64,000 nt of DNA from Pseudomonas viridiflava (GTDB taxonomy: Bacteria; Pseudomonadota; Gammaproteobacteria; Pseudomonadales; Pseudomonadaceae): assembly GCF_900573885.1 (NCBI RefSeq), contig NZ_UPSE01000594.1:102343-166342 (forward strand), in the 5' to 3' direction. Both the position numbers and the translations under genes were made by a program. The notes below the pieces were generated by a model. The model had not been told where the DNA came from. It was given only the letters and a program-made list of their open reading frames with translations, and ran no database searches. This document shows positions 16,636-25,705 of this stretch, in pieces (the stretch's first letter is position 1; every line of letters begins with the position of its first letter).

Positions 16636-17856
16636 ATGGAACTCATTGCCAAACTCGGCATCCTCGCGGACGCCGCTAAATACGATGCATCCTGTGCCAG
16701 CAGTGGTGCGCCGAAGCGCAGCTCAAAAGACAGTGCGGGTATTGGCGCCACCAACGGCATGGGCATTTGCCACAGCTTTACCCCGGATGGGCGCTGCGTA
16801 TCGCTGCTCAAGGTGCTGCTGACCAACTTCTGCCTGTATGACTGCCAGTACTGCGTGAACCGCCGCACCAGCAACGTGCCCCGGGCGCGCTTTACCCCGG
16901 AGGAAGTGGTGCGCCTGACGCTGGATTTCTATCGACGCAACTGCATCAGCGGCCTGTTTTTGAGCTCCGGCATCATTCGCTCGGCCGACTACACCATGGA
17001 GCAACTGATTCGCGTGGCACGCTTGCTGCGCGAAGAGCATGAGTTTCGCGGGTATATCCACCTCAAAACCATTCCTGACGCCGATCCGCTGCTGATCGAG
17101 GAGGCCGGGCGCCTGGCGGACCGACTCAGCGTCAACATCGAACTGCCTACCGATGCCGGCTTGCAGTTGTTGGCGCCGGAAAAAAGCGCGAAAACCATTC
17201 GCGACGCCATGGGCACCATCCACCTCGGTCAGCAAGCCGTCGCCGGCGAAGCCAAGGCGCCGCGATTCACCCCGGCCGGGCAAAGTACGCAAATGATCGT
17301 CGGTGCCGATGCCACCGATGACCGCACCATCCTGCACAACGCCGAGTCGCTGTATCAGGGTTTTGCCCTGAAGCGCGTGTACTACTCGGCCTTCAGCCCG
17401 ATTCCCGACAGCCCCGACAGCGTGCCCCATGCAGCGCCGCCGCTGCTGCGCGAGCACCGCTTGTATCAGGCCGATTTCCTTATGCGCGGTTACGGCTACA
17501 ACGCCGGCGAGTTGCTTAGCGAGGCGGGCAACCTGGCGCTGGACATCGACCCCAAGCTGGCGTGGGCGCTGGCTAATCGCGAGGTGTTTCCGCTGGACGT
17601 CAACCGCGCCGAACCGGCCTTGCTCGCCCGGATACCGGGCATCGGCCTGCGCAGCGTGCAACGGCTGGTGGCATTGCGTCGCGAACGGCGCATCCGCTAC
17701 GACGACCTGGTGCACATGCGCTGCGTACTGGAGAAAGCGCGGCCGTTTATCGTCACCAGCGATTACCGACCCGCTGATGCCGGTGTGCGCAGCGGCCTGC
17801 TACGCGAGCGTTTGCGCGAACCGCAAGCGCCACTGCAAATGGGGTTGTGGGGATGA
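16636..17856 (+). CDS. Putative DNA modification/repair radical SAM protein
   Basis: 406 aa. The radical-SAM cluster motif CX3CX2C is C66-C70-C73 (CLYDCQYC), with extra upstream cysteines at C45 and C54. The C-terminus has a helix-hairpin-helix DNA-binding motif (LLARIPGIGLRSVQRLVALR, about residues 333-352). This combination defines the family annotated as putative DNA modification/repair radical SAM proteins. It overlaps the next gene by ATGA, showing translational coupling to the DUF4130-type partner. The substrate and reaction are unknown. Confidence 0.85.
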   Translation: MELIAKLGILADAAKYDASCASSGAPKRSSKDSAGIGATNGMGICHSFTPDGRCVSLLKVLLTNFCLYDCQYCVNRRTSNVPRARFTPEEVVRLTLDFYRRNCISGLFLSSGIIRSADYTMEQLIRVARLLREEHEFRGYIHLKTIPDADPLLIEEAGRLADRLSVNIELPTDAGLQLLAPEKSAKTIRDAMGTIHLGQQAVAGEAKAPRFTPAGQSTQMIVGADATDDRTILHNAESLYQGFALKRVYYSAFSPIPDSPDSVPHAAPPLLREHRLYQADFLMRGYGYNAGELLSEAGNLALDIDPKLAWALANREVFPLDVNRAEPALLARIPGIGLRSVQRLVALRRERRIRYDDLVHMRCVLEKARPFIVTSDYRPADAGVRSGLLRERLREPQAPLQMGLWG

Positions 17857-18704
17857 TTGCACTGGACTGTGACAACCGTTTCGAGACCTGGCGCGAGCAG
17901 GCGCGCATGCTGCTCAGCCACAGCGTCGATCCGGCCGACGTGGTGTGGGCGCAGGGCTTGATGCATGACCTGCTGGCCGAGCCGACGCCACTGCCGGCCG
18001 AGCGTGGCCCGTTCCGGCCGCGTATTCCCGCCGCACTGCTCACGCAGCTGGAGCAGGCCGGCCGTTACCGTGGCGACCAGCGCTGGAGCCTGCTGTACGA
18101 AGTGTTATGGCGCGTTGCGCATGGCGACCGTACGGCCATGCTGTCGGGCGACCGCCTTGGCAGCGAGTTGCAGCGGCGTATCCGTCAGGTCAGCCGCGAG
18201 GCTCATCACCTGCACGCGTTTTTGCGGTTTGTGCCGGTGCCAGCGGCGCTGGTTGACGCCCTGCAACTGGACTGGGTGGCGTTTCACGAGCCGGCCCACG
18301 ACATTCTGGAAAGCGCGAGTGGCCATTTCGCCGACCGCCTGGGCCGCGAGCGCTGGCTGATCGCCACGCCGGAAGACGGCATCCGCTACGACGGCCACGC
18401 GCTGGACTATCGAAAACACTGCCCTACGGAATGGCGGCTGTGGGCACAAAACGCCAGCGACCCCGACGCCGAGCTCTGGCGCACCTACTACCGGCACATC
18501 TTCAACCCCGCGCGCATCAACCCCACGGTGATGACGCAACATATGCCGGGCCGCTTCTGGCGACACCTGCCCGAAGGCCCGCTTATTCCCGAACTGGTAG
18601 GCCAGGCAAGGCAGGGCAAGCAGCGCGACGGTCAGGCGCAGGCGATCGGTCTGCAGGGTGGCAAGCAGATTGCGGCGAAGGGCGTTGAACGGGCGTCACG
18701 CTGA
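17853..18704 (+). CDS. Putative DNA-repair partner protein with DUF4130-like domain
   Basis: 283 aa. It has the family's conserved blocks: RWSLLYEVLWR near residue 72, HHLHAFLRF near 115, FHEPAHDIL near 145, DRLGRERWLIATPE, and the final WRTYYRHIFNPARINPTVMTQHMP. It always travels with the radical SAM protein upstream, sometimes fused to a uracil-DNA-glycosylase domain; that domain is absent here. The start ATG lies inside the stop of the upstream gene (4-bp overlap). The role in DNA repair is a family-level prediction. Confidence 0.8.
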   Translation: MIALDCDNRFETWREQARMLLSHSVDPADVVWAQGLMHDLLAEPTPLPAERGPFRPRIPAALLTQLEQAGRYRGDQRWSLLYEVLWRVAHGDRTAMLSGDRLGSELQRRIRQVSREAHHLHAFLRFVPVPAALVDALQLDWVAFHEPAHDILESASGHFADRLGRERWLIATPEDGIRYDGHALDYRKHCPTEWRLWAQNASDPDAELWRTYYRHIFNPARINPTVMTQHMPGRFWRHLPEGPLIPELVGQARQGKQRDGQAQAIGLQGGKQIAAKGVERASR

Positions 18705-18719
18705 CGCTCCCGTCGCCAA

Positions 18720-19070
18720 TCAGTCGCCAAAAACATAGCCGAGCACGCCGATGATCAGCCCCAGTGCTGCAACCACCTTCACGGGTTTCGAGGCGAACCA
18801 GCCGAGCAGTCGTCGATTGTTTTCCTGGCGGATTTTCTGCAAAACAAAGGCGGCTTCGGGGTGTATATCGCGCAAAAACTCATGGCTTGTATAAAGCAGG
18901 TGCCGCGCCTGATCCATTTCCGCAGTCAGGAAGCAGGCAATGGCGAACACGGGCGACCCGTCAGGGAAAACGCCCACGTTGAAAACCTGCGAGTCAACGC
19001 CGTGGCGGCGCAAGGCCGAATTCAGATACTCGGCCAGCGGCTCTTCCTTGAATTCAATTAACAAAAACAT
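18720..19070 (-). CDS. Hypothetical protein with C-terminal membrane anchor
   Basis: 116 aa with ribosome site AAGGACGC. The first 90 residues are soluble (FLLIEFKEEPLAEYLNSALRRHG...), apparently alpha/beta, and residues 95-113 (KVVAALGLIIGVLGYVFG) form one membrane span, a tail-anchored layout. No family recognised. It ends 15 bp from the DUF4130-type gene (convergent) and is divergent from the GFA gene. Confidence 0.65.
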   Translation of the reverse strand: MFLLIEFKEEPLAEYLNSALRRHGVDSQVFNVGVFPDGSPVFAIACFLTAEMDQARHLLYTSHEFLRDIHPEAAFVLQKIRQENNRRLLGWFASKPVKVVAALGLIIGVLGYVFGD

Positions 19071-19200
19071 TTGCGTCCTTACGGTTCATTCCGGCAGCCC
19101 GTCACGTTAATGCCTACCGTGTGCGAAGCCATAGCTCGATTGCTCGAATTACCACTAGTGCGTGCGGTCATCAGTAGGGTCAGCTTCGATGGAGACAACC

Positions 19201-19593
19201 ATGACGACATTCACGGGCGGTTGCCTGTGCGGCAACGTACGGCTGGTGGCGAGCGGGCAGCCGTTTCGGGTGGGATTGTGTCATTGCCTGGATTGCCGCA
19301 AGTATCACGGCAGCCTGTTTCACGCCTCGGCAATTTTCCCGCAAGACGCAGTGCGTATTGAAGGCGAAACGGCGAACTTCGCGGGGCGGCATTTCTGTCC
19401 GCGCTGCGGCTCTTCGGTGTTCAACCGCAGCGGCGATGAGGTGGAGGTGAACCTTGGTTCGCTGGACGCGCCAGATCAGCTCAGGCCCACCTACGAAAGC
19501 TGGACGACCCGGCGCGAGGCGTGGCTGCCAACGGTTGAGTTGGCGCACCACTATCCAGAAGACCGCGAGGGAACAGGGCGTTCCGAGGGTTAG
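19201..19593 (+). CDS. GFA family (CENP-V/Gfa) zinc protein
   Basis: 130 aa. Zinc-binding cysteine pairs: CLCGN near residue 8, LCHCLDCRKYHG near 28, and FCPRCGSSVF near 65. These match the GFA family, some members of which condense formaldehyde with glutathione or act on other S-glutathionyl adducts. The ATG is preceded by GGAG. The stop codon overlaps the convergent nitronate monooxygenase stop. Confidence 0.85.
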   Translation: MTTFTGGCLCGNVRLVASGQPFRVGLCHCLDCRKYHGSLFHASAIFPQDAVRIEGETANFAGRHFCPRCGSSVFNRSGDEVEVNLGSLDAPDQLRPTYESWTTRREAWLPTVELAHHYPEDREGTGRSEG

Positions 19594-20657
19594 CGGGCGC
19601 CGGGCGCGCGCGCGTCTTGCCATTCGGTGACCAGCGTTTCCACCAGTTCAGCCGCGGGCATGGCCCTGGCAAGCGGTGCGCCCTGGCCGGCCCACTGCAC
19701 AGCGAAGTCCGGATTTCCCTTGGCGGCGGCTGCTGCGACAAGCGCTTTGGCCGCGTCGTAGGCAATGGGGTAGTCCGGCGGTGTGCCGTGGTCCAGTTCA
19801 GTGAACAGGCGATTGACCATGCCACGTGCAGGGCGGCCGGAAATGGCAGCGCTGATGCGCGTCTGGTGCGCACGCGGGCCGCTGAGGGCCTGCCGATAGG
19901 CGGCGTTGGCGGCGGATTCCGGACAAAGAATAAACGCGGTGCCTAGCTGCACTGCGCCTGCGCCCAAGGCCAGCGCTGCGGCGATGCCCTGGCCGTCCAT
20001 GATGCCACCCGCCGCAATGACCGGTAGCTGGCTGGTGCGAGCGATTAGAGAGAGCAGGGCGAAGGTGCCGAGCAAACGGTCGTCGCCCGGCTCGAATACG
20101 CCTCGGTGCCCGCCGGCTTCTACGCCTTGAGCGACCAACGCATCAACGCCGTCTGCTTCGGCCAGGGTTGCTTCCTCGGGGCTGGTAATGCAGGCGAGGG
20201 TGACGATGCCGGCGCCTTTGAGTGCCTGAATCCATTCCCTCGGTGGCAAACCGAAATGAAAGCTGACCACGGCGGGGCGTTCAGCGAGCAGCACGTTGAG
20301 CACGTCTTCACTGGCCAGAAAACTTTTATAGCTTTCGTTCAGTTGCGCAGGCGGCGCGCTGTCGAGTTCGGCAAACAACGGCGCCAGTTGCGTCATCCAT
20401 GCGGCTTCGCACGCGGCGTCCGGGCTGGCAGGGCGATGGCAGAACAGATTGACGTTGAACGGTGCATCGGTGAGCGTGCGGGTATTCTGAATGAGTTCGC
20501 GCGCCAGCCCGGCATTGCTCGCCCCCAGACCGATGGAGCCGAGCGCGCCGGCGTTGGACACGGCTGCGGCCAGTGCCGGGGTTGAAACGCCCACCATTGG
20601 CGCCTGAATGATGGGGTGTTTGATCCCGAGTAAACGCAACACGCGGTCTTGGCTCAT
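19590..20657 (-). CDS. Nitronate monooxygenase (NMO / NpdA family)
   Basis: 355 aa, FMN-binding TIM barrel. Conserved blocks: GIKHPIIQAPMVGVSTPALAAAV at the N-terminus, VAQGVEAGGHRGVF (residues about 165-178) with the family's catalytic His, and PVIAAGGIMDGQGIAAALALGAGAVQLGTAFI. It oxidises nitronates such as propionate-3-nitronate. Start at 20657 gives the canonical N-terminus; a 43-residue extension in the longer frame is unlike the family. Its stop overlaps that of the GFA gene by 3 bases (convergent). Confidence 0.87.
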   Translation of the reverse strand: MSQDRVLRLLGIKHPIIQAPMVGVSTPALAAAVSNAGALGSIGLGASNAGLARELIQNTRTLTDAPFNVNLFCHRPASPDAACEAAWMTQLAPLFAELDSAPPAQLNESYKSFLASEDVLNVLLAERPAVVSFHFGLPPREWIQALKGAGIVTLACITSPEEATLAEADGVDALVAQGVEAGGHRGVFEPGDDRLLGTFALLSLIARTSQLPVIAAGGIMDGQGIAAALALGAGAVQLGTAFILCPESAANAAYRQALSGPRAHQTRISAAISGRPARGMVNRLFTELDHGTPPDYPIAYDAAKALVAAAAAKGNPDFAVQWAGQGAPLARAMPAAELVETLVTEWQDARAPGAR

Positions 20658-20745
20658 CACAACGGCTCCTGACTGAACACGGCTTGGGGGCCGGATTGTT
20701 TCGCCGTTTGGCCTTGCTATCAAGTAACGGATTGTTCGCAGGGCC

Positions 20746-21870
20746 TCAGACCGCCAGCGTCTGGTTGCGCAACTGGTCGACCACACCGCTCAACGCCTGC
20801 AACGTCGACATGCCGCGTTTCATTGCGCTTTGATACTGCTGCACTTGCTCGGTCGCGCTATTGCCCCGGGCGAGAATCTGTTTGGCGTGGGCGTAAGCAT
20901 TCTCGTCGCCACCGGCGCGGGCGTACTCGCCAATCACTTCCCAGGTTTTCTCCAGCCATTGTTCAATGCTGATGCTGCGTTGCGTGCCGGGCTCGATGTA
21001 GTCGCCATGAATGCCATAGCGCTTGGCGCGCCAGCGGTTTTCCTTGAGCAACAGGCGTTGCAGTGCCGTGTCGCCGGGCCCCGGCGTGGGGTTATGAAAG
21101 GCGTACGTGATCATGGCGCGAAACAGCGCGGCGATGCACAGCGCATCTTCAAGATGGGGACAAGCATCGGCGATGCGCAGCTCAAGTGTCGGGAAACGCA
21201 GCGCCGGGCGAATGTTCCACCACACATCGCTGCGGCTGCGGATGCTGCCGCTTTCCATCAGGCCGTCGACGTAGCGCTCGTAATCGGCCTGGGTATCGAA
21301 GTGTTCCGGCGAGCCCATGCGTGGCCATTCATCACAAGCCGCTTGCCGGTAGCTCTGCAGACCCGAAAGCCGGCCGCCGAAGAACGGCGATGAAGCACTC
21401 AGCGCCAGCAGCAACGGCAGCCAGGGCAATACCCGATTCATCACCACAATACGGTCGCCGGGTACACCGACGTGCACGTGCAAACCGCAGAGCACGCTGC
21501 GCTGCGCGACCATCTGCATATCGGTAAACAAGTCATCGTAATGGGGCAGGTCGGTGGGCAGTTGGGTGTGCCACTGCGCCAGCGGATGGGTGCCGGCTGC
21601 GACAATGCCGATGCCATGCTCCTCGCCCAGCCAGGACAGGGTTGTGCGCGCGTGGCTCAGGCTTTCCCGGGCTTCTTCATACGAGCTCAGAATGGGCGTG
21701 ACCACCTCGATCTGCGCCGCGAACATTTCGGCGGTGACCATCTCCGGCAGTGCCTCGCGACAAGCGGGTAAGTAGGCCGCGGCCGGTTCCCGCACGAGTT
21801 CGCGGGTAAGCAAGTCAGACAAAAAATACTCTTCTTCGATGCCGAAATTCAGAGGCTTGATGGCGGCCAT
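20746..21870 (-). CDS. YbdK-type carboxylate-amine ligase (glutamate-cysteine ligase-like)
   Basis: 374 aa, full-length YbdK/GCS2 family. FGIEEEYFL near residue 9 holds the metal-binding glutamates; CGLHVHVGVP near 128 and ELRIADACP near 220 are the other signature blocks. The family makes gamma-glutamyl or similar amide bonds with ATP; E. coli YbdK has weak glutamate-cysteine ligase activity and the true substrate is generally unknown. It is divergent from the iron-oxidase/methyltransferase pair, suggesting a shared pathway. Confidence 0.85.
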   Translation of the reverse strand: MAAIKPLNFGIEEEYFLSDLLTRELVREPAAAYLPACREALPEMVTAEMFAAQIEVVTPILSSYEEARESLSHARTTLSWLGEEHGIGIVAAGTHPLAQWHTQLPTDLPHYDDLFTDMQMVAQRSVLCGLHVHVGVPGDRIVVMNRVLPWLPLLLALSASSPFFGGRLSGLQSYRQAACDEWPRMGSPEHFDTQADYERYVDGLMESGSIRSRSDVWWNIRPALRFPTLELRIADACPHLEDALCIAALFRAMITYAFHNPTPGPGDTALQRLLLKENRWRAKRYGIHGDYIEPGTQRSISIEQWLEKTWEVIGEYARAGGDENAYAHAKQILARGNSATEQVQQYQSAMKRGMSTLQALSGVVDQLRNQTLAV

Positions 21871-22063
21871 TGGCAGGTGTCCTTGCGCGCAGTTCGTTGG
21901 CTCGGTGCTACAGAGAAAGACGTCCGGGCCGGCAGCCCGGTTCCACCTTTCGCTGCCTCGTCAGGCCCCGCGCACGCGACCGTTCAGCGAATAGGTGGAA
22001 TCTTTGCGCGTACACCTCGCTCCCACTTCTATGCCTCAGTGAGGTACCTGCCAGGAGTATGCA

Positions 22064-23497
22064 ATGTCCATCTTGAGTCTGGTCGATACGGAACATCTCG
22101 ACTTCGCGACGCTCACCCCCCATCGCGGGCCGGCCCAGGAGCTGTACGTAAAACTGCTAAGCGACCCGGACGACCATCTGGATAGCGCCCGGGATTTTCT
22201 CGTTGCCCAGTTGCAGCAGGCCGCCGGCTTGCCCTGCGACCTGCCGGAGAACCCGCAGCAGTTGCTGCAGTGGATGCGCGCCGGTGCGGCCCGCACAACA
22301 GCCGAATACAACAAGTACCTGCACGGTCGCAAACTCGGCGAACCACGCCGTTATTTTTCCGGCCGGGCTCACGCGCTGTATTTCCTGCGCGCCGTGGCAC
22401 CGACCAAGCTGGTCGACGGTGCCTGGCTTTATGGCGTGCTGCCGCACTGGCGCGACAGCCGTCTGAACTTCCTCGTGCAAACCTACCTGGAAGAACTGGG
22501 CGACGGTGTGCCGGCCATGAACCACGTGCTGATGTATCAGCAGTTGCTGACCACCCACGGCTGTGAGGAACTGGCGACCCTGGGCGATGAACATTACCTG
22601 CAAGGTGCGGTTCAGCTGTCGCTCGGCATGCTGGCCGACCATTACCTGCCTGAAGTGATCGGCTACAACCTGGGCTACGAGCAGTTGCCGCTGCACCTGT
22701 TGATCAGTGCCTACGAACTGGATGAGTTGGGCATTGATCCGTACTACTTCAAACTCCATGTGACCATCGACAACGCCGCCTCTGGCCACGCTCACAAAGC
22801 GGTGCGCACGGTGCTGGACAACATGCCTCAGGTGGGCGACAGCAGCGAGTTCTACCGTCGTTTGAGCCACGGCTACATGCTTAACGAGCTGGGCCTTGGT
22901 TCGACAGATGTCGTGAAGAGCTTCGACCTCGAACACGAGCTGCTGACCTTGCTGGAAAGCAAACGCTCGCTGGCCGGGCAGGTGCATTCGGACTATTGCC
23001 GCATCGAAGGCCGCACCGTGAACGAATGGCTGAGCGGGCCCGAGCCGATTCGCGCGTTTCTGGAAGCGTTGCAATCGCGCGGCTGGATCTGCCGCAACCA
23101 GGCCCCTGAAAACAGCCGCTTCTGGCACCTGGTGCAAGGCGAGGGCGCGGCCATGTTCGGCGTGTTCAGCTCTTATGAACTGCAAGTGCTGCACGACTGG
23201 ATTGCCGGTGACTGGCTGCAAACCCAGGAAGCGCTGCCCGCCAAACGCCGGCCTGCCATCAATGCCGACGCCACCCGCCGCATGCGCGCTGCTCACCGGG
23301 TTATTGAGCCGCAAGCACTGGGCAGTCTTGTTGAAAGCAGCGATATCGACCGCGAGCAATACGCGCTGGCCGAAGAACTTGCCCATCTGGATACCGAGGC
23401 GCGCGAGCGTCGCCTGATCAGCCTGGCCGGGCCGGCCACCCATTGCACGCCGGCTGGTTTGATGGCCACGCGCATTTTGTCTACGTTGGTTCGCTAG
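22064..23497 (+). CDS. Haem-oxygenase-like iron-containing redox enzyme
   Basis: 477 aa, iron-containing redox enzyme family (haem-oxygenase-like fold, HDO type). Candidate metal ligands are E144 and H154 (YLEELGDGVPAMNHV), E206 (NLGYEQLPLH), H232, D236 and H242 or H244 (FKLHVTIDNAASGHAH), which fits the scattered Glu/His/Asp set of diiron HDO enzymes. Characterised members desaturate, cleave or N-oxygenate amino or fatty acids. The residues after about 300 are an extra C-terminal domain of unknown role. RBS CAGGAG. Its stop codon lies inside the ribosome site of the methyltransferase that follows. Confidence 0.8.
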   Translation: MSILSLVDTEHLDFATLTPHRGPAQELYVKLLSDPDDHLDSARDFLVAQLQQAAGLPCDLPENPQQLLQWMRAGAARTTAEYNKYLHGRKLGEPRRYFSGRAHALYFLRAVAPTKLVDGAWLYGVLPHWRDSRLNFLVQTYLEELGDGVPAMNHVLMYQQLLTTHGCEELATLGDEHYLQGAVQLSLGMLADHYLPEVIGYNLGYEQLPLHLLISAYELDELGIDPYYFKLHVTIDNAASGHAHKAVRTVLDNMPQVGDSSEFYRRLSHGYMLNELGLGSTDVVKSFDLEHELLTLLESKRSLAGQVHSDYCRIEGRTVNEWLSGPEPIRAFLEALQSRGWICRNQAPENSRFWHLVQGEGAAMFGVFSSYELQVLHDWIAGDWLQTQEALPAKRRPAINADATRRMRAAHRVIEPQALGSLVESSDIDREQYALAEELAHLDTEARERRLISLAGPATHCTPAGLMATRILSTLVR

Positions 23498-23506
23498 GAG
23501 CACTGC

Positions 23507-24454
23507 ATGACCCAGGGACGTTCCCGATCGCACGATGCGCTTGTGCAAGTTGGCCAGGCGCTGCAACAAGTTGGCTATCGCTTCACCACCGTTACGCCGC
23601 TCACCCATCAACGCGTCAACGCCCGCGCCGGCAATGAATTTGCCGGGCACCTGCGCGACGTGTTTGGCTGGAGCCGGCCGTTCAAGCGCGATGTACTGGA
23701 CGACCATTTACTCACCTTGCTACGCGACGCCGACTGCCTGGAAGAACGGCCGGAAGGCTGGGCAAGCAAGGTGCGTTGGTCATCGCTGCACGGGCAATTG
23801 TTCGTGCACTCGCGCTTCCCCACGCAAGAGCAGGACGCCGTGTTTTTCGGGCCGGACAGTTACCGCTTTGTTCAGGCATTGCTTGGCCACTTGCATGACG
23901 ACTCACGCCCGACGCTGCGTATCGCCGACATTGGTTGTGGCGCCGGGGTAGGCGCTATTACGGCCGCCCTGGAAAAGCCAAATGCCGAGGTATGGGCGCT
24001 GGATATCAACCCCACAGCGCTGCATTACACCGCCGTGAATGCGCAACTGGCCGGGGCGGCGAATGTGCAGACAGTCAACAGTGATCTGCTTAGCCAGGTC
24101 ACGGGGGAATTTGATCTGATCATCGCCAACCCGCCCTACATGGCCGACGCAGAAGGCCGTGCCTATCGTGACGGTGGTGGCGAGCACGGTGCCGGGCTTT
24201 CCATCGCGATTGTCGATGCCGCGCTGGATCGACTGGCCCCCGGCGGTACGCTGCTGCTGTACACCGGCGTTGCCATGTTTGAAGGCGACGATCCCTTTCT
24301 GGCAGCCGTTCGCCCGCACCTGCACGCTGCCGCGTTCGACTGGCAGTACTGGGAAATGGACCCGGACGTGTTTGGTGAAGAACTGCTGGAACCGGCTTAC
24401 GCCAAGGCTGACCGCATTGCGGCGGTGGTGCTGCGGGTAACTCGGCCGCGTTAG
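23507..24454 (+). CDS. Class I SAM methyltransferase, PrmC-like (NPPY)
   Basis: 315 aa. AdoMet-binding motif ADIGCGAGVGAI at about residues 143-154, acidic loop WALDINPTAL, and NPPY at about 208-211, the signature of N-methylation of amide or amine nitrogen (PrmC, HemK, DNA/RNA N-methylases). The N-terminal 130 residues are not those of PrmC. It starts 9 bp after the iron oxidase gene with TAGGAG overlapping the upstream stop, so expression is coupled. Probably modifies a small molecule or protein in the same pathway; the substrate is unknown. Confidence 0.82.
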   Translation: MTQGRSRSHDALVQVGQALQQVGYRFTTVTPLTHQRVNARAGNEFAGHLRDVFGWSRPFKRDVLDDHLLTLLRDADCLEERPEGWASKVRWSSLHGQLFVHSRFPTQEQDAVFFGPDSYRFVQALLGHLHDDSRPTLRIADIGCGAGVGAITAALEKPNAEVWALDINPTALHYTAVNAQLAGAANVQTVNSDLLSQVTGEFDLIIANPPYMADAEGRAYRDGGGEHGAGLSIAIVDAALDRLAPGGTLLLYTGVAMFEGDDPFLAAVRPHLHAAAFDWQYWEMDPDVFGEELLEPAYAKADRIAAVVLRVTRPR

Positions 24455-24468
24455 CGGCGGAAAGGGCG

Positions 24469-24499
24469 GCCGGGCAGCACTTATTGGTGTCTGCCCGGC
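24469..24499. terminator. Hairpin between convergent methyltransferase and hemerythrin genes
   Basis: Perfect 9-bp stem GCCGGGCAG / CTGCCCGGC with a 13-nt loop. No T-tract, so it may be a weak or factor-assisted bidirectional terminator. Confidence 0.5.
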
Positions 24500-24512
24500 C
24501 CGGTACTCAGGC

Positions 24513-24989
24513 TTACGCCGCGTTGCGCTGTTGTTGCAGCTCGCTTTTCAGCGAGGTTTTACGTGCTTCCATCTCGGCGCCTAGCTCTTTGAGCTGGGCT
24601 GCACTGAGCAGCTTTTTCGCTTCCTTGAACATCGACTCTTCTTCTTCCTCGATGTGGTGCTCAAGCAATTCTTTGAGCACTTTCGCGCGGCCGGAGAATT
24701 CGACGCTGTCGGGTGCGGTGGTTTTCAGGTGCGGCAGCACCAGGGCGTCGACGGCGCGGTGTTCTTCAATGGCTTCGAAGTACATTTTTGCCTGTTCTTT
24801 TTCGCCGGCTTTTTTATAGGCCGGGTAGAAAATTTCTTCTTCGATGTGGGTGTGTACGAACAGCTCCATCTCGATTTTGTTGATCAGTTCAACGCGCTTC
24901 TTCACGGCGCGTTCGGTGGTGGCGCTCAGTTGTTCGAGCAGGTCCAGTACCACTTTATGGTCGGCTTTGAGCAGGTCAATCGCGTTCAT
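24513..24989 (-). CDS. Hemerythrin-domain protein
   Basis: 158 aa four-helix bundle. Diiron ligands expected at H11 (KADHKVV), H48 with E51/E52 (THIEEEIFYP), H76 (EEHRAVD) and H111/E116 (EHHIEEEEE). Such bacterial proteins bind oxygen or NO, or buffer iron and peroxide. Rich in Glu and Lys. Monocistronic, facing the methyltransferase gene. Confidence 0.88.
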   Translation of the reverse strand: MNAIDLLKADHKVVLDLLEQLSATTERAVKKRVELINKIEMELFVHTHIEEEIFYPAYKKAGEKEQAKMYFEAIEEHRAVDALVLPHLKTTAPDSVEFSGRAKVLKELLEHHIEEEEESMFKEAKKLLSAAQLKELGAEMEARKTSLKSELQQQRNAA

Positions 24990-25669
24990 GGTTCACCTCT
25001 TGGCTAATCGGTTATCGGCGTGATCTGTGCCGCGCCTTTAATACCGACTGGGTGGGCTTGAAAGTAGTTCGAGCTGTTTCGTTTGTTAGCCGATGAGGTG
25101 TCATGTGGTGAGGGTGTAGGTTGGGTTGAGCGTTTAGCGAAGCCCAACGTTACGCGGTGGTGGGTATTCATTACCGCATTCGCTGAACGTCCTGTCTCGC
25201 GCCTTACGCGCATTTCAATCAAACCTCCGTCATTTCCGCGTACTAGGCGGTCCGACGATTCGGGATTCAGGGTCTCAGGACGGGCAAAGCAACCGAGGTA
25301 ATTAGTCCATTGCGGCGTGACGAACCCGCTATTGCACTTCGCTTCGAAACTCTGGATTCCCGCCTCCGCGGGAATGACGGTGGTATTTGAATGAACCTCC
25401 GTCATTCCCGCGTAGGCGGCGGTCCAACGATTCGGAATCCAGAATCTCAAGCCGTGCACGGTGGATGTGCAGAGGTATTCATTACCGAGGGTGCTGAACG
25501 TCCTGTTTCGCGCCTTACGCGCATTTCAATCAAACCTCCGTCATTCCCGCGCAGGCGGGAATCCAGAATCTCAAGCCGTGCGGGTTGGATCTGCTGAGGT
25601 ATTCATTACCGCCTGCGCTGAATGTCTTGTTTCGCGCCTTACGCGCGAGTCACTTGTAGGTTGGGCTGA

Positions 25670-25705
25670 GCTTTTGATCCGGCTTTTGATCCGGCTTTTG
25701 ATCTA
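25670..25705 (+). repeat. 12-bp tandem repeat, 3 copies
   Basis: Three head-to-tail units of GCTTTTGATCCG (last one ending CTA), 36 bp, abutting the conserved CCCGCCCCATTC block at 25706. The same unit with a C variant is present 10 times at 43451-43570 in front of the same block. Confidence 0.9.

Noticed and set aside
22157..23707. 516-codon open frame on the minus strand over the iron oxidase and methyltransferase genes
   Set aside because: Opposite-strand shadow of a strongly supported gene pair with good ribosome sites; the encoded sequence is low-complexity His/Gln/Ala-rich and has no recognisable domain.
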